64,000 nt of DNA, from contig NC_077227.1 in the NCBI RefSeq assembly GCF_027887165.1, positions 85,210,102 to 85,274,101 on the forward strand. The letters run 5' to 3'. The notes under the pieces were generated by a model. It saw only the letters and a program-made list of their open reading frames with translations. It did not search any database and was not told the DNA's origin. The DNA is from Monodelphis domestica. Its lineage: Eukaryota > Chordata > Mammalia > Didelphimorphia > Didelphidae. The translations under genes and the position numbers were made by a program. Positions 23,860 to 34,224 of the stretch are shown in pieces (the stretch's first letter is position 1; the number at the start of each line of letters is the position of its first letter).

Positions 23860-24205
23860 CATATATATCCAGAAAAGTTTTGTGGGAATGGCAGCATTAA
23901 GGCTTCATATAGAAAATGGTACTTGAGCTGAGTATTGAAGGAAATAAGAGATTTTTGAGAGGTGGAGGTCAAGAGGGCACAAATTCTAAGCATTGAGTCC
24001 AGTTACTGCAAAGATATGATAATGGGAGGTTAAGTAGCAAGTGTATCTAGAACAGTAAGTAGGCCAGTGTGGCTGATCACAGAGGGCCAGGAGGGTAGTG
24101 TTTTGTAAGAAGACTGGAAAGGGAGGAATAGGCCAGGTTCTTAAGAGCTTACAATGCCTACCAGAGGAGCTTAGATTTTATATTAGTGCTAATTAGGAAA
24201 TTTTT

Positions 24206-24466
24206 TGGTCAATTCTTTCAGTCATGTCTGAATTTTTTGTTATCCCATTTGGGGTACTCTTGGCAGAGATACTGGAGTGGTTTGCCATTTCATTTTTCTA
24301 TGTCATTTTACAGATGAGAAAACTGAGGCAAATGGGGTTAAGTGACTTGTACAGGGCTTCTCAGCTTGTGATAGTCTGAGGCCAAACTTGAATTTAAGGA
24401 AACTCATCTTCCTAATTGATTCCAAGAATAGCATTCTATCCATTGTACCATTTAGCTCCCCTTAAT
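24206..24466 (-). mobile_element. MAR1-like CORE-SINE nested in L2
   Basis: Reverse-strand full-length copy. Tail (atactggagtggtttgccat), CORE (gagaaaactgaggcaaatgg) and head (tctatccattgtaccattta) are all present. Confidence 0.9.
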
Positions 24467-24732
24467 TAAAAACGATTGGAATTTGTTGAGGGTGTGTGCT
24501 GTATGTGTATGTGACATAGTGAGATGTGCTTTAGGAAAATGACTTTGGTGGCTTTGTAATATAGAGGATAGACTGACTATATTGAGGAAAGAGAAGGTAG
24601 GAAGAAGAAATAGGAAGTTTTGCAATAGTTCAGGTGAGAGTTAATTAAAACTTGAAATAGGTTTGTTGTTGTAAGAGATTTTGGAGATAGAAAAAATAAG
24701 ATTTGGAATTTATTTGATAAGTAGGATAAATT

Positions 24733-25410
24733 TTAGCATCTTATTTGATGCTTTAAGGTTTGCAAAGTGTTTTATGACTATTTCATTTTATCCTTCCAAC
24801 TCTGAGTACTAGGCTATTATCACATTTTACAGATGAAGAAACTGGGGCAGACAGCTATTAACTGACTTAATCAGGGCCACATTGTAAGTGTGTTGGGGCT
24901 GGATTTGAACTCAAGTCTTTCTGATTACAGGTTCAGAGTACTACCTAGAGTATTATCCATTAAGATCTATATGAACTGATGGATAATGAAATAAGCAGAA
25001 CCAGGAGAACATTATCAACAGAAACTGTAACATTGTGGGATGATCAAAGGTTATTGACTTTGCTACTAATAGTAATGTAATGATTCAGAACAATTCTGGG
25101 GGACTTATGAGAAAGAATGATATTCACATCTAGAGAAAGAACCATGGGAGCAGAAATCCAGAAGAAAACATGATTTATCACTTATTTATATGGGTATGTG
25201 ATTTGAGGTTTTGAAATGATTACTCTTATAAAAATGAATAGTATGAAAATAGGTTCGAGTGATAATATATATGTATAATCCAGTGTTATTTCTTGTCAAC
25301 TCTCGGAGGGAGATGGATGAGGGGAGGAAAAAAAAACATGAATCATGGAACCATGGAAAACATTTAAAAATAAAAATAGAGTACCATCCTTTGTACCACC
25401 CACCTGTAGT
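24733..25410 (-). mobile_element. MIR split by an L1 insertion
   Basis: Reverse-strand MIR (ctttaaggtttgcaaagtgt, ttacagatgaagaaactggg, ggatttgaactcaagtcttt) up to 24961. It resumes at 25378-25410 with the tRNA-type head (agagtaccatcctttgtacc). It lies within the L2 above. Confidence 0.8.
24962..25377 (+). mobile_element. LINE-1 3' end with target duplication, nested in MIR
   Basis: A 416 bp sense, 5'-truncated L1 tail (gcagaaccaggagaacatta, gacttatgagaaagaatgat, then an A-rich end). Imperfect direct repeats agagtattatccatt (24947-24961) and agagtaccatccttt (25378-25392) mark the target site. It belongs to the same subfamily as the tail at 38033. Confidence 0.85.
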
Positions 25411-25770
25411 GAGATTGAGTGAGATTGAAGGTTAGAGGAGGACAGTAAGGTGGTGAATCTGGGTGATTGGAAAGAAGGAGGTGCCCTTGACAGTAAAAAG
25501 GAAATTTGGAAAAGGAGAATATTTGAGGGAAGAAGTGATGAATTCTATATTGGACATAATGAAATGATATGCCTGATGGGGCATGCTGTTCTAACTGTCT
25601 ACTAGGCTTTTCATGACATGGGATTAAAGATCCCAGTAGAAAGTAATGTGGGACATATAGATCTGGAAATCATCAGCACAGAGATGGCAATTAAACCCCA
25701 TCAGACTTATAAAGGTAACCTGAAGGAAGCAGCTCATAAACTGGGATCTATTGGTCTATAAATAAAATTC

Positions 25771-26440
25771 AGGGTGGGATATATGTCGTTGGATGGGGGA
25801 AAATATACAAGGTTATTTTCACTAACCTCTAATTGAATTTTTTGAGTATTTCCTTTACTGAGCATTTCAATTATCAATATGGGCAACAAAACATTATCCT
25901 GAGAACTGGTCCAAAGATTTTACTTGCTTTCCCAAAACAAACAAAAAAAATGGTTGAGGACCCTTGCCCTAAGGGGTTGGGAGTTCTCTGCCCTACTATC
26001 TGCTTGAGCTTCCATCCAATATTTCTTCTCATTATCAAATGTTAGTAATTACTACCCCTCTATCATTTTCCAGAGCCTGTTAATATCTTCAATGTCATAT
26101 CTCCTTGATATCATTATAAACGTTAATGCCAATTAGTTTTTACAAGAGAGATAGATGTTTACAAAGAAATAAAAACATTCTTCCTAAACAGGAGTCTTAT
26201 TTCTTTCCCTTTTACCCTTTTCTCCCTCAAATATAAAGGGGCTACTATAAAAATTCTTTCCCCCCTCTAAGTTCCCTTCTGTTTGTGACATAGCAGATGC
26301 CTAAGTCACTCCTTGCATGCAAGACAAAACATCTCAGCTGCTGGGTCAATCCACTTATTAGTCAAAGTCTAGCAGGTTGCTCCTCCATCAGAGTTCATAG
26401 TTCTCCCTGAAATCTGGCTCCTTACAACATTTGGACATTG
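25771..26440. other. No recognised feature
   Basis: About 670 bp. The frame at 25833-26045 has no recognisable domain. Confidence 0.45.
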
Positions 26441-26525
26441 AACATAGAATTTAGTGTTAGATGGGATCTTTGAGATAATCTAGTCTTATCCTCTCATTTT
26501 GTAGCTCAAGTACCTGACATTGGGG
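26441..26525 (-). mobile_element. MIR3-like SINE fragment
   Basis: Reverse-strand L3-type tail with the start of the CORE (atagaatttagtgttagatg, gagataatctagtctta, ctcattttgtagctcaa). Short and old. Confidence 0.55.
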
Positions 26526-26687
26526 GTTGTTGGTAAATATTTAACAACTGGCACTCCAAGAAAAAAAAATATGCTTAATGGATTTTTAAACTTAATCTTT
26601 ACTGTTAATATTTTCTACATTACTTCCTTAAGTCTAGAAGTCAAACAAAAAGTATATCAAACCCTAATTTGGAGTGTTCATTGATTT

Positions 26688-26891
26688 AAAAAAAAAAATC
26701 CTTACCTTCCATCTTGGAATCAATATTATGCATTGGTTCCAAGGCAGAAAAGTGGTATGGACTAGGCAATGGGGGTTAAGTGACTTGCCCAGGGTCACTC
26801 AGCTGGGAAGTATCTGAGGCCAGATTTGAACCCAGGATCTCCCGGTCTCTAGGCATGACTCTCAATCCACTGAGCAACCCAGCTGCCCCCA
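26688..26891 (-). mobile_element. CORE-SINE tail type C with 13 bp target duplication
   Basis: Full-length reverse copy (ccttaccttccatcttggaa ... ccactgagcaacccagctgc). It is flanked by a perfect 13 bp repeat, tgttcattgattt, at 26675-26687 and 26892-26904. The intact duplication and low divergence suggest one of the younger insertions here. Confidence 0.95.
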
Positions 26892-26984
26892 TGTTCATTG
26901 ATTTTTAATGTTTAAATACTCACAATTCACATTTAACAATTAAGTCTTCCATGTCCTACTTGAGCTGGCTTCAGCATAAGAGGT

Positions 26985-27240
26985 TAAGAAAGAGGAGGAA
27001 AACCCTAGACAGAAAATATGGAAATTTGGAAAAAGAGAGTATTTGAGGAGAAAGGTAATGAATTCTGTTTTGGATATATTGAGGATGAGATGCCTATGGT
27101 AGGCCCTGTTCTGAATGTTCATCAGACATCTCATGATATAGGATTAGAGGCCCAAATAGAAACTAAATCTGAATATATGGTTTTGGAAATCATCTAACTG
27201 AGAGTCAGAGAGATTAAGTGAATTGTCTATGAGTATATTC
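26985..27240 (-). mobile_element. L2 LINE fragment
   Basis: Reverse-strand L2 ORF2 piece (aatgaattctgttttggata, gagatgcctatgg, ggttttggaaatcatct). It covers the same part of L2 as 25500-25690 and so is a separate copy. Confidence 0.75.
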
Positions 27241-27243
27241 TGG

Positions 27244-27500
27244 CAGGACAACTAGGTGGTGAAGTGATTGAAATCCTAGGTCTGTCTGGAGTCAGGAAGA
27301 TCTGATTCAAGTCTGGTCTCAGTTACTTATAAGCTGTGTGACCCTGGGCAAGTCATTTAACCTTTATTTGCCTTGGTTCCTCATCTGGAAAATGGGGATA
27401 CTAGAGAAGTAAAGGCAAACTACTCCAGTATTTTTAGCAAGAAAGCCTCTTGGATTGTCCATAGAGTCACATAGAGCTGAACATGACAGCAATGGCAACA
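27244..27500 (+). mobile_element. MAR1-like CORE-SINE (BovB-type tail)
   Basis: Sense copy with head (caactaggtggtgaagtg), CORE (accctgggcaagtcatttaa) and a BovB-type tail (aaaggcaaactactccagta). The minus-strand frames at 27364-27704 run through it and are shadows. Confidence 0.85.
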
Positions 27501-28202
27501 TAGCTGGTAAGCTGTGGAACTGTAGCTCAAACCTAGATTCTCTGATTCCAAGACCAAAGTCCTTTCTACTAGAGGGACCTCTCCTCCCTGACTGTGGAGG
27601 CAACAATTAGTTTGTAGGAATATACAAAGGGTATAGCCTAAAAGAACAGGACAGCTATGAAGGAATTGTCTTTCCCAATATCTAAGCATCAGTGAAAGAG
27701 CCATAACACTCTATAACATTTCCCCTCTCTTGGGTATGGCCAGAGACAAATAAAGAGTGGGAGAACGTCTGTTTCTGAGAGGATGAGGGTAGGTGGGCTG
27801 CAAGTTCAACATGTAATATTGCTGGCACTTGTACTATATGCTTTTGCCTAAATCCTTTAGGGAAGCATGAGAGTGTAAATTTGGGAGTCTTACTTTAAGA
27901 CTGCCTGCTTCCACATCAGAGCAGGATGGAAGCCTGGGAAGGAAAAACACTGAACTAAATATAAACTGAACCATTGAGGCTATTTTCCTAGATAATCTCT
28001 AAATCCTCTTCTAGCTTGAACAGTTTGTAAGTCTATGAATGGATTTTTGCCAAGCATTTGGCAAGATGGAAAGTTTACACATCATGTAAACATCCTATTA
28101 ATAAGATTACAAGCTAATTTCATGTTAAATGGTTCATAATATTTAAAATAATTTGGAAGATTCCCAATTCCCTCTGAATCTATCTACTTATGAGAATTTA
28201 GC
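27501..28202. other. No recognised feature
   Basis: About 700 bp in which I see no repeat or exon. Confidence 0.4.
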
Positions 28203-28275
28203 TTAGAACTAGAAGAAGCTTTAGAGATCATTTAAGAGAAATTCCTCATTTTCTTGATGAGGAAACTGGTGTAAA
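28203..28275 (-). mobile_element. MIR3-like SINE fragment
   Basis: Reverse-strand tail and CORE start (cttagaactagaagaagctt, tagagatcatt, gatgaggaaactggtgtaaa). A sense MIR follows it directly. Confidence 0.6.
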
Positions 28276-28279
28276 GAGA

Positions 28280-28518
28280 TTTGTGGATAGAGCTGCTGAG
28301 TCTAGAGTAAGGAAGATCTGAGTTCAAATGTGACCTCAGATATTTACTAGACATGTGACCATGAGTAAGTCACTTTTCCTTCCTTTGCCTCAGTTTCCTC
28401 ATCTGAATAATGCATACAATAATTATACTTTTATCCCAGGATTGTGTGAGGATATAAAGTACTTTGTAAACCTTAAAGCACTATTTAAGTGTTAATTGTT
28501 TTTATTATTATTATTAAA
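28280..28518 (+). mobile_element. MIR (L2-tailed CORE-SINE)
   Basis: Near full-length sense copy with head (gtggatagagctgctgag), CORE (cctttgcctcagtttcctca) and L2-type tail (aaagtactttgtaaacctta). It ends in a TTA-rich run. Confidence 0.85.
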
Positions 28519-29340
28519 AGTCACATGACTCTAGCCTTTTTATTTTTCTTTGTTTTTGTTTAAGTACAACTCAGGTCTCCTGAGTTTCTATTACACTCTG
28601 ATACATCCTCTCTCAGGAATACTTTTTAGCTTTGGGAATTTTCTCCAAGTGGTTGCAAAAAGAAATAACTCCTGGTAGTGAAAGTGTCTTCTGGTATAAA
28701 GAATGCAACATTGTTTTTAGGATGTGGATTTTTATTAAATCTAGAAGTTCATTTCTATGAACATTTGTCTTACAGTGCTGGATTTCTTGGAGAGGACTGA
28801 TTATTCCATTAGGGCTACCAATAGATCCCTCCCCCCCCCCCCATTTTCCAATTTAATTTTAGCTTTCTCTTACATCCAAGTGAAATGATTCAGGAAAAAT
28901 CCCAGCTGCGGTTAAAAGCTTGCCACCACCTCTTCAAAACTCATTGTCTCTGAGTGAGTAAAACTCATAGAGACAGATAAGCTAGAATCTTATCAGCAGA
29001 ATGACTTCTCTTTGAGACATCTTGTGTCGTATAAATAGAACCAACTGAGCCCAATTATTCCCTTTTCTATCTGCAGAGCAAAGAAATGCTCTCTGGCTTC
29101 ATTGCTGACAACAATGCCTGTCTGGTAGCATGGTAGTAGCTGTAGCTCTTGTTGAGTTTCCAACTATGAAGCTTATTCATGAAAATATTTGGCTTATCTC
29201 AACCCCTTATGTTGGGAGCTGTGGCCAGGGAGGTAAAGGGAATTTAACGGCAACAAACCCCACACCTGAATATAGGCCAAGGTGTGAGTACAACAAAACC
29301 ACTTACTTCATGAAAAAAAAAAAGCACTCATGAACTCATA
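28519..29340. other. No gene; a poly-C run
   Basis: No repeat family was recognised. A C-rich run of about 16 bp lies at 28827-28843. The frame at 29130-29333 has no known domain and no splice context that I can support. Confidence 0.45.
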
Positions 29341-29690
29341 CTCAATCATTTTGACTCAGTTAAATTTAATAAATATTTGTTAAGCACCTACTGGGCAACT
29401 AGGTGGTAAAGTGGGTAGAGTGCTGGGTTTAGAGTTGGGAGAATCTCATTTCCCTGAGGTCAAATCTGGCCTCAGACACTAGCTGTATGACCCTGGGCAT
29501 GTCACTTAACCTTGTTTACCTCAGTTTCCTCATCATTAAAATGAACTGGAAAACAAAATGGCAAACCATTCCAGTATCTTTGACAAGAAAACCTTAAATA
29601 GGGCCACAAAGACTCAGAAATGACTGAACAACCCCCAAAAGCATCTACTATGTGCAGAATACTGTTTTGCAGGCAAGGAATGTAAAATAT
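29341..29690 (-). mobile_element. L2 LINE 3' end, split by MAR1
   Basis: The reverse-strand L2 terminus (aataaatatttgttaagcac) stops at 29392. It continues at 29639 (catctactatgtgcagaata) beyond the SINE. Confidence 0.7.
29393..29638 (+). mobile_element. MAR1-like SINE with 11 bp target duplication
   Basis: Full-length sense copy from gggcaactaggtgg to the actgaacaac end. Direct repeats aagcacctact (29382-29392) and aagcatctact (29639-29649), with one mismatch, show it inserted into an existing L2 tail. Confidence 0.95.
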
Positions 29691-30940
29691 ATAATGTTAT
29701 TCAATCTTATGATGTTTGAATCATGCTTTCAGCAAAGAATGTCTTCAGATGAAGATGGAAGAACACTGGCCCTAGGGCCAATGGCTCCTCCTCTGGAATG
29801 GGGACATGAACTTGGGATCTTGTTGACTTGAAGGAAAACAGATGCTCCCAGGGCCAGTGATTTTCCAGGTCTCAATAGCCCCACCATTAAATGAGATCTC
29901 TGATTTCTCTGTGGCACAGCTAGTCTGTCATGGTGAAGAGAAAGTGGACTTAGTAGGCAGCTCCAGAAAGGAAAAACATTGTGCTCATATCTCTTTCATC
30001 TTTAAACTTTTACTTTCTCTCACTTAATGGTACCTATCACATCTGGTTGTTCCTTTATATTTTGGTCCTCAACTCTGTGCTATGGGGTCACTGGCAGAAT
30101 GAAAGGTGGCACTATTAAAACTCTGGGAATGACTCAAGTTGCATAAGATTGATTATCAGACTTTTTTAAATGCTACCTTTAACACCTGAAAGGGTTGTAC
30201 CCTTTTGTAAGATGCAAATGTGAATATTACAAATCTGAAAGGGAAAAATCTCAACCCTTCATTTCATATGCTTCTTGCACATTATAATTGGTAATTTCAT
30301 CAAGTGGGCTGAGGAGATTTAGATCAGGGATGCCAGATCAACTTGCCATTACACAAGGAACTGTGTTCTATGCTGAAGGAATTACAAACACAAAAAGCAA
30401 CCTGACTGCTTCTCAAGGGGTTTATAACCTAGTTATCATTATGTAACTATGCTTTAATTTTGAAATCTCTCAGGTACTAATAAAATTACTTGTAAAGAAA
30501 AAACCTAACTAAATAATGAAGGCTATTTTTTGATTGAATGGATTCCTGCAGGAATTTGGGAAAACAAACAAGAAAAGGGATTCAGGCTGCACTATAAAGA
30601 TTTTGGATGCATATAAGAGCTTTGATCTGTTCAGTAGCCTTATAGGATCATAAGAAGAGTACTTTATTTAAAATAATTCTTTATTTATTATTATTCTGGG
30701 ATAGAAACACAGAATGTACACTGGCAGGAAAACTATGTTAAAGGAACTCTTGGGTATACAAAATATCAAAAGAGTGGAGATATAGCTATTTTCTTGTTCA
30801 AATAAACTATAATATGGAATTATTTTTGATAAACAGAATCAAAGTTAATGCCATCTACTTGTAAAATTTTCATTCATAAGATAACATTGTGAGAAACACT
30901 GTGGTATTTGAATGAAAAGAATTTAATAAGCACTTACCAG
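29691..30940. other. Repeat-poor stretch, no gene recognised
   Basis: About 1.25 kb without a recognised transposon. Small frames at 29729-29917 minus and 29842-30027 plus overlap each other and show no domain. Confidence 0.45.
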
Positions 30941-30944
30941 GCAG

Positions 30945-31200
30945 TATATGATACAGTAGATAGAGCACTGGTCATGATCAGGAAAATCTGAGTTCAAATT
31001 TTATCTCAGATGCTTACTAGCTCTTTGTATTTGAATGAACTAGTAAACCTCTATTTGCTTCAATTTCTTGAACTGTAAAATAGGAATAAAAGCAACTCTT
31101 AGGGTTGGTGTGAGGATCAAATGAGATAATAATTATAAAGAATTTAGCACAGTGCCTGACATATAGTAGATGCTATAAAAATTCTGATTTTAAATTATTA
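30945..31200 (+). mobile_element. MIR (L2-tailed CORE-SINE)
   Basis: Sense copy with head (acagtagatagagcactggt), CORE and L2-type tail (gttggtgtgaggatcaaatg, agcacagtgcctgacatata). An AT-rich run follows at 31190-31250. Confidence 0.85.
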
Positions 31201-31234
31201 TTTATTTTATATTTATTTATTAATTATATAATAT

Positions 31235-31440
31235 ATATTATTTTATTATGTGTTGGAACATTGCAAAGCTTTGAGGATACAAATATGAGTGGGACAGTCT
31301 CATGTCCTCAAGAAAATTACACTGTAATAAGAGGAAGGGAAGGAATTATTATTTTTGAACACCTACAGTGCCAAGTGAGCTAAGAGTTTGATACTACCTC
31401 ATTTGATCCCAACAAAAGGAGATAATACACAAAGTGGGGA
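31235..31440 (-). mobile_element. L2 3' remnant joined to MIR remnant
   Basis: Reverse-strand L2-like sequence (aagctttgaggatacaaata, catgtcctcaagaaaattac) to about 31345. A MIR-like piece follows (gaacacctacagtgccaag, ctcatttgatcccaacaa). Confidence 0.5.
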
Positions 31441-32159
31441 TTGGTAGCCAGGGAAAGATATTTTGTTGTAGTAAGTCAAGGAGGTGGTGAATGGAACAAT
31501 GGGAAATGCAACTGACATGTTAGGAACTTTGGTATTATTGACAATGGCTAGAGTGAAAGAGAATGCTATAGTATAAACATGGCATATTTGGAGTTAGAAG
31601 ACATCTGGTTTTGAATGCTGCAGTTGACACTTTGGTTCCTTACCCCCATTCCTTTTCTTCTAATTTTATTGATGTTTTTAGTTTTTATATTATAAATATT
31701 TACAGATCACTGCTACTTCCTGAGATGTCTCTTGAAGCAAAGTCAACTGTTAAATAAAATTAACAATGCATTGGCCTCATCTGAAAGTTCATTCAACATT
31801 TCATATCTGTATTACTCCTCTCTTTCTATTAAAAGAATTAACAAATATTTTTATTTTTCTCTCACTCCCTCCTACATCCCAGCCAAGGGAAAAAAGAATG
31901 ACAAAAATATATAACAAATATACATAATTAAGAAAAACATATATGTGTATACACACACACACATATATGATATATCTCAAATATACACACACATAATTCT
32001 GCACCCTAAATCAGCTTTTTGTAATGGACAGTGTATTTCACCAATCAATTTCTGGAATTATGAACAGTTGTTTCATTGATCACAGTTTATAGCTTTCAAA
32101 GTGATATAGTCACAGGATTTTAATTTCTTTGACCCCTAATTTCCTGATTGGTGAAATGG
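31441..32159. other. No gene; short (CA)n/(TA)n runs
   Basis: No transposon was recognised. Short CA and TA alternations lie at about 31948-31992. Confidence 0.4.
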
Positions 32160-32370
32160 TAAAGGCAGTAGAACACAGTGAATAAAGTGTCAGTCTTGGA
32201 GTTGGGAAGACTAGTTCTAATATTTCCCCTGGCACATATTAGCTGTGTGAGCACAGGCTAGTCACAGCTTCTTAGTGCCTCAAAGATGACAGCTATGTAC
32301 AACCATAGCCTATAGAATAGTTAATGATACACATCAATGGGGAAAGTTTCTAAACCTGGACTTCTTTACA
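32160..32370 (+). mobile_element. MIR-related SINE with tail type D
   Basis: The head and CORE are clear (gtcagtcttggagttgggaa, ttagctgtgtgagcacaggc). The 3' part (cctcaaagatgacagct..., catcaatggggaaagtttct) differs from the L2, L3, BovB and type C tails. It matches the copy at 46505 in arrangement. Confidence 0.55.
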
Positions 32371-33076
32371 CTGATGAAGCCAAAGGCCTAGACCAAAAAA
32401 TAAATGTGTTTTTGGGTATGAGCAATAATGGGGCCTGAAGTATTGTTTTCACAGAGTCATCAAGGGGTTCAAATAGGACCATTTATATACTTTGTAAATA
32501 CAAAGGTGCTACAGAAATGTCAGTTGTCACTATTAAAGTTTTCACTTCCTTGTTCCAGATGATCCTGTCTAAGTTTTGACTCTTGGAAACAGCAGAATTT
32601 CAGTACTGCCTCCATTAAAAGAAATTCTATGAGAAATAAATAGTTTATCATCCTGCAAAAAAAAGAATTAATTATAAATGGCCAGCCAGGTCTTTCTTAT
32701 CTCTTTTGCTGCCTTCTGCTAGTCATCAGCATGATCCTATTTAACGGGAAAAGATCAGAAGATGGGCCAGTTCCATGTTCAGCTGGGCAACTATGCATTT
32801 TCTCCTATTTCTTAGAAGAACTAAGGAAGATTTTCTGTGGCTTTCAAGGAATGAACGACTTTTTATCCCTTAGCTCCAACTCTTTATCTGAATGATTATG
32901 CCATCTCATTAGCCTAGTAAGTGTGGTTAAGGTGGATTTACCCATTCATATTAGATCTAAAGCCTTCTGTCCCCATCTATTAGCCTTTTCCCATTTCTTC
33001 CCTGAAGAAATTTACTGAGCCTTAGTCACATAAATTGGTATAATGAAGTCATTACCACCACCACTCCAACATCAAC
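32371..33076. other. No recognised feature
   Basis: About 700 bp with no visible repeat or exon. Confidence 0.4.
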
Positions 33077-33225
33077 AAAAGAAAGAAAGAGAGAAAGAAG
33101 GAAGAAAAGGAAGGAAGGAAGGAAGGGAGAAGAAACAAAGGAAAGAAAGAGAGAAAGAAAAAGAAAGAAGGAAAGAAGAGGAGGAAAGGAGGAAAGAAAT
33201 AAAGGAGAAGAGGAAAGAAAGAAAA
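33077..33225. repeat. Polypurine tract (GAAA/GGAA)n
   Basis: About 150 bp is almost purely A and G on the plus strand, built of GAAA, GGAA and GAGG units with few pyrimidines. It explains the Lys/Glu-rich frame at 33043-33288 and the Ser/Leu/Phe-rich minus frame at 33026-33238. Confidence 0.95.
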
Positions 33226-33469
33226 TTACTTCAACCATATCATTTTATTGCTGGCATAGAAAGTATAAAAGCAATAAATGATACATAATAAAATATCTAC
33301 TTTCCATCTATGTGTCATCCAGTTCTAGACCCATATAACTATCAGATATTATAATTGCTATTTTGAACCTAGGAGTTCCAGGTTTGTTTAGTTTCCCCTA
33401 CATGGTCACTCATTCCAAAAGTAGACAAAGGACAAGTGTAGATAATAGAACCCAGATTCTAGTTGATAA

Positions 33470-33770
33470 AACCATTTTTATGTTGTATTAAAGTTTTTAA
33501 TTTTGTAAAATATTCCTAATATTATTTTATGGGTTTTTTGAAATAATTTAAAATAATATTTTATTTTCTATTATTATATATAATATTATTTTTTCCAATA
33601 ACATAAATTTTTTAACATTTGTTTTTTAAAAATTTGAGTTCCAAATTCTCTCTCTTCCTTCTCTCTCCATTTCCTGAGATAATAAGCAATTTGATATACA
33701 CTATATGTGTGCAATCATACAGAACATATTCCATATTATGAATTAATATTATATTATTGAGTCATTAGTT
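33470..33770 (-). mobile_element. LINE-1 3' UTR fragment
   Basis: Reverse-strand L1 3' end (gttttttaaaaatttgagtt, ccaaattctctctcttcctt, caatttgatatacactatat). It is the complement of the same 3' UTR seen in sense at 53090-53283. Confidence 0.75.
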
Positions 33771-34224
33771 GGGTGAAAACTCAGATTATTTTCTCCCTCA
33801 AATTCAGCTTCTCTTCCTAGCATAGTCTTAAGAATTAGATCAGACTGAAATTTTATATAGCCAGTTTTTTTTTCATTTATGGCAGGAACTTCTAGATAAA
33901 TTGGACTTTGGCTATCTCACCCTTCCTGCAAAAAGGTGAATAGATTCAACAACAGAACCATGGGCATACATGGGGGGAAGCTACTACTGCTGGTTCACCC
34001 TGGAATCGGCCATGGAGACCTTCAATTCAACTTTCTAGTGACCAAAAGTCATGTCTTATTCTTTAAATCCTTTATAGTGTCCTTCAAACCTCTTTCTTCA
34101 CATCATAGACTTCCTAACAGAACTCTAGCTATATTTCATATTTTCTTCTGGTTTCCACTTTTTTTTGTAGTAAAAAGGAGCTATCAATGTCTGTAGTATT
34201 CACCTTATATGATTATCATTATAG
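33771..34224. other. No recognised feature
   Basis: The sequence upstream of the HAL1-like element shows no recognised repeat. The frame at 33936-34196 has no domain. Confidence 0.4.

Larger units (their letters stand above)
23665..25770 (-). mobile_element. L2 LINE, split by SINE, MIR and L1
   Basis: A long reverse-strand L2. The 3' end is at 23670 (tttattaagtgcctattatg, cactgtgctaaatgcc), then gtaagaagactggaaaggga, aggaaaatgactttggtggc and gcaatagttcaggtgagag. After the insertions it continues with ggaggtgcccttgacagtaa, tggacataatgaaa and ggaaatcatcagcacagaga. Insertions are a microsatellite (23806), MAR1 (24206), and MIR with L1 (24733-25410). It is heavily decayed. Confidence 0.8.

Noticed and set aside
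30480-30510. AATAAA-like signals scattered in unannotated DNA, considered as host gene ends
   Set aside because: Such hexamers are frequent by chance in AT-rich sequence, and no upstream exon or open frame supports a transcript.
33043-33288. An 81 aa Lys/Glu-rich frame resembling a charged protein
   Set aside because: It is a direct translation of the polypurine tract.
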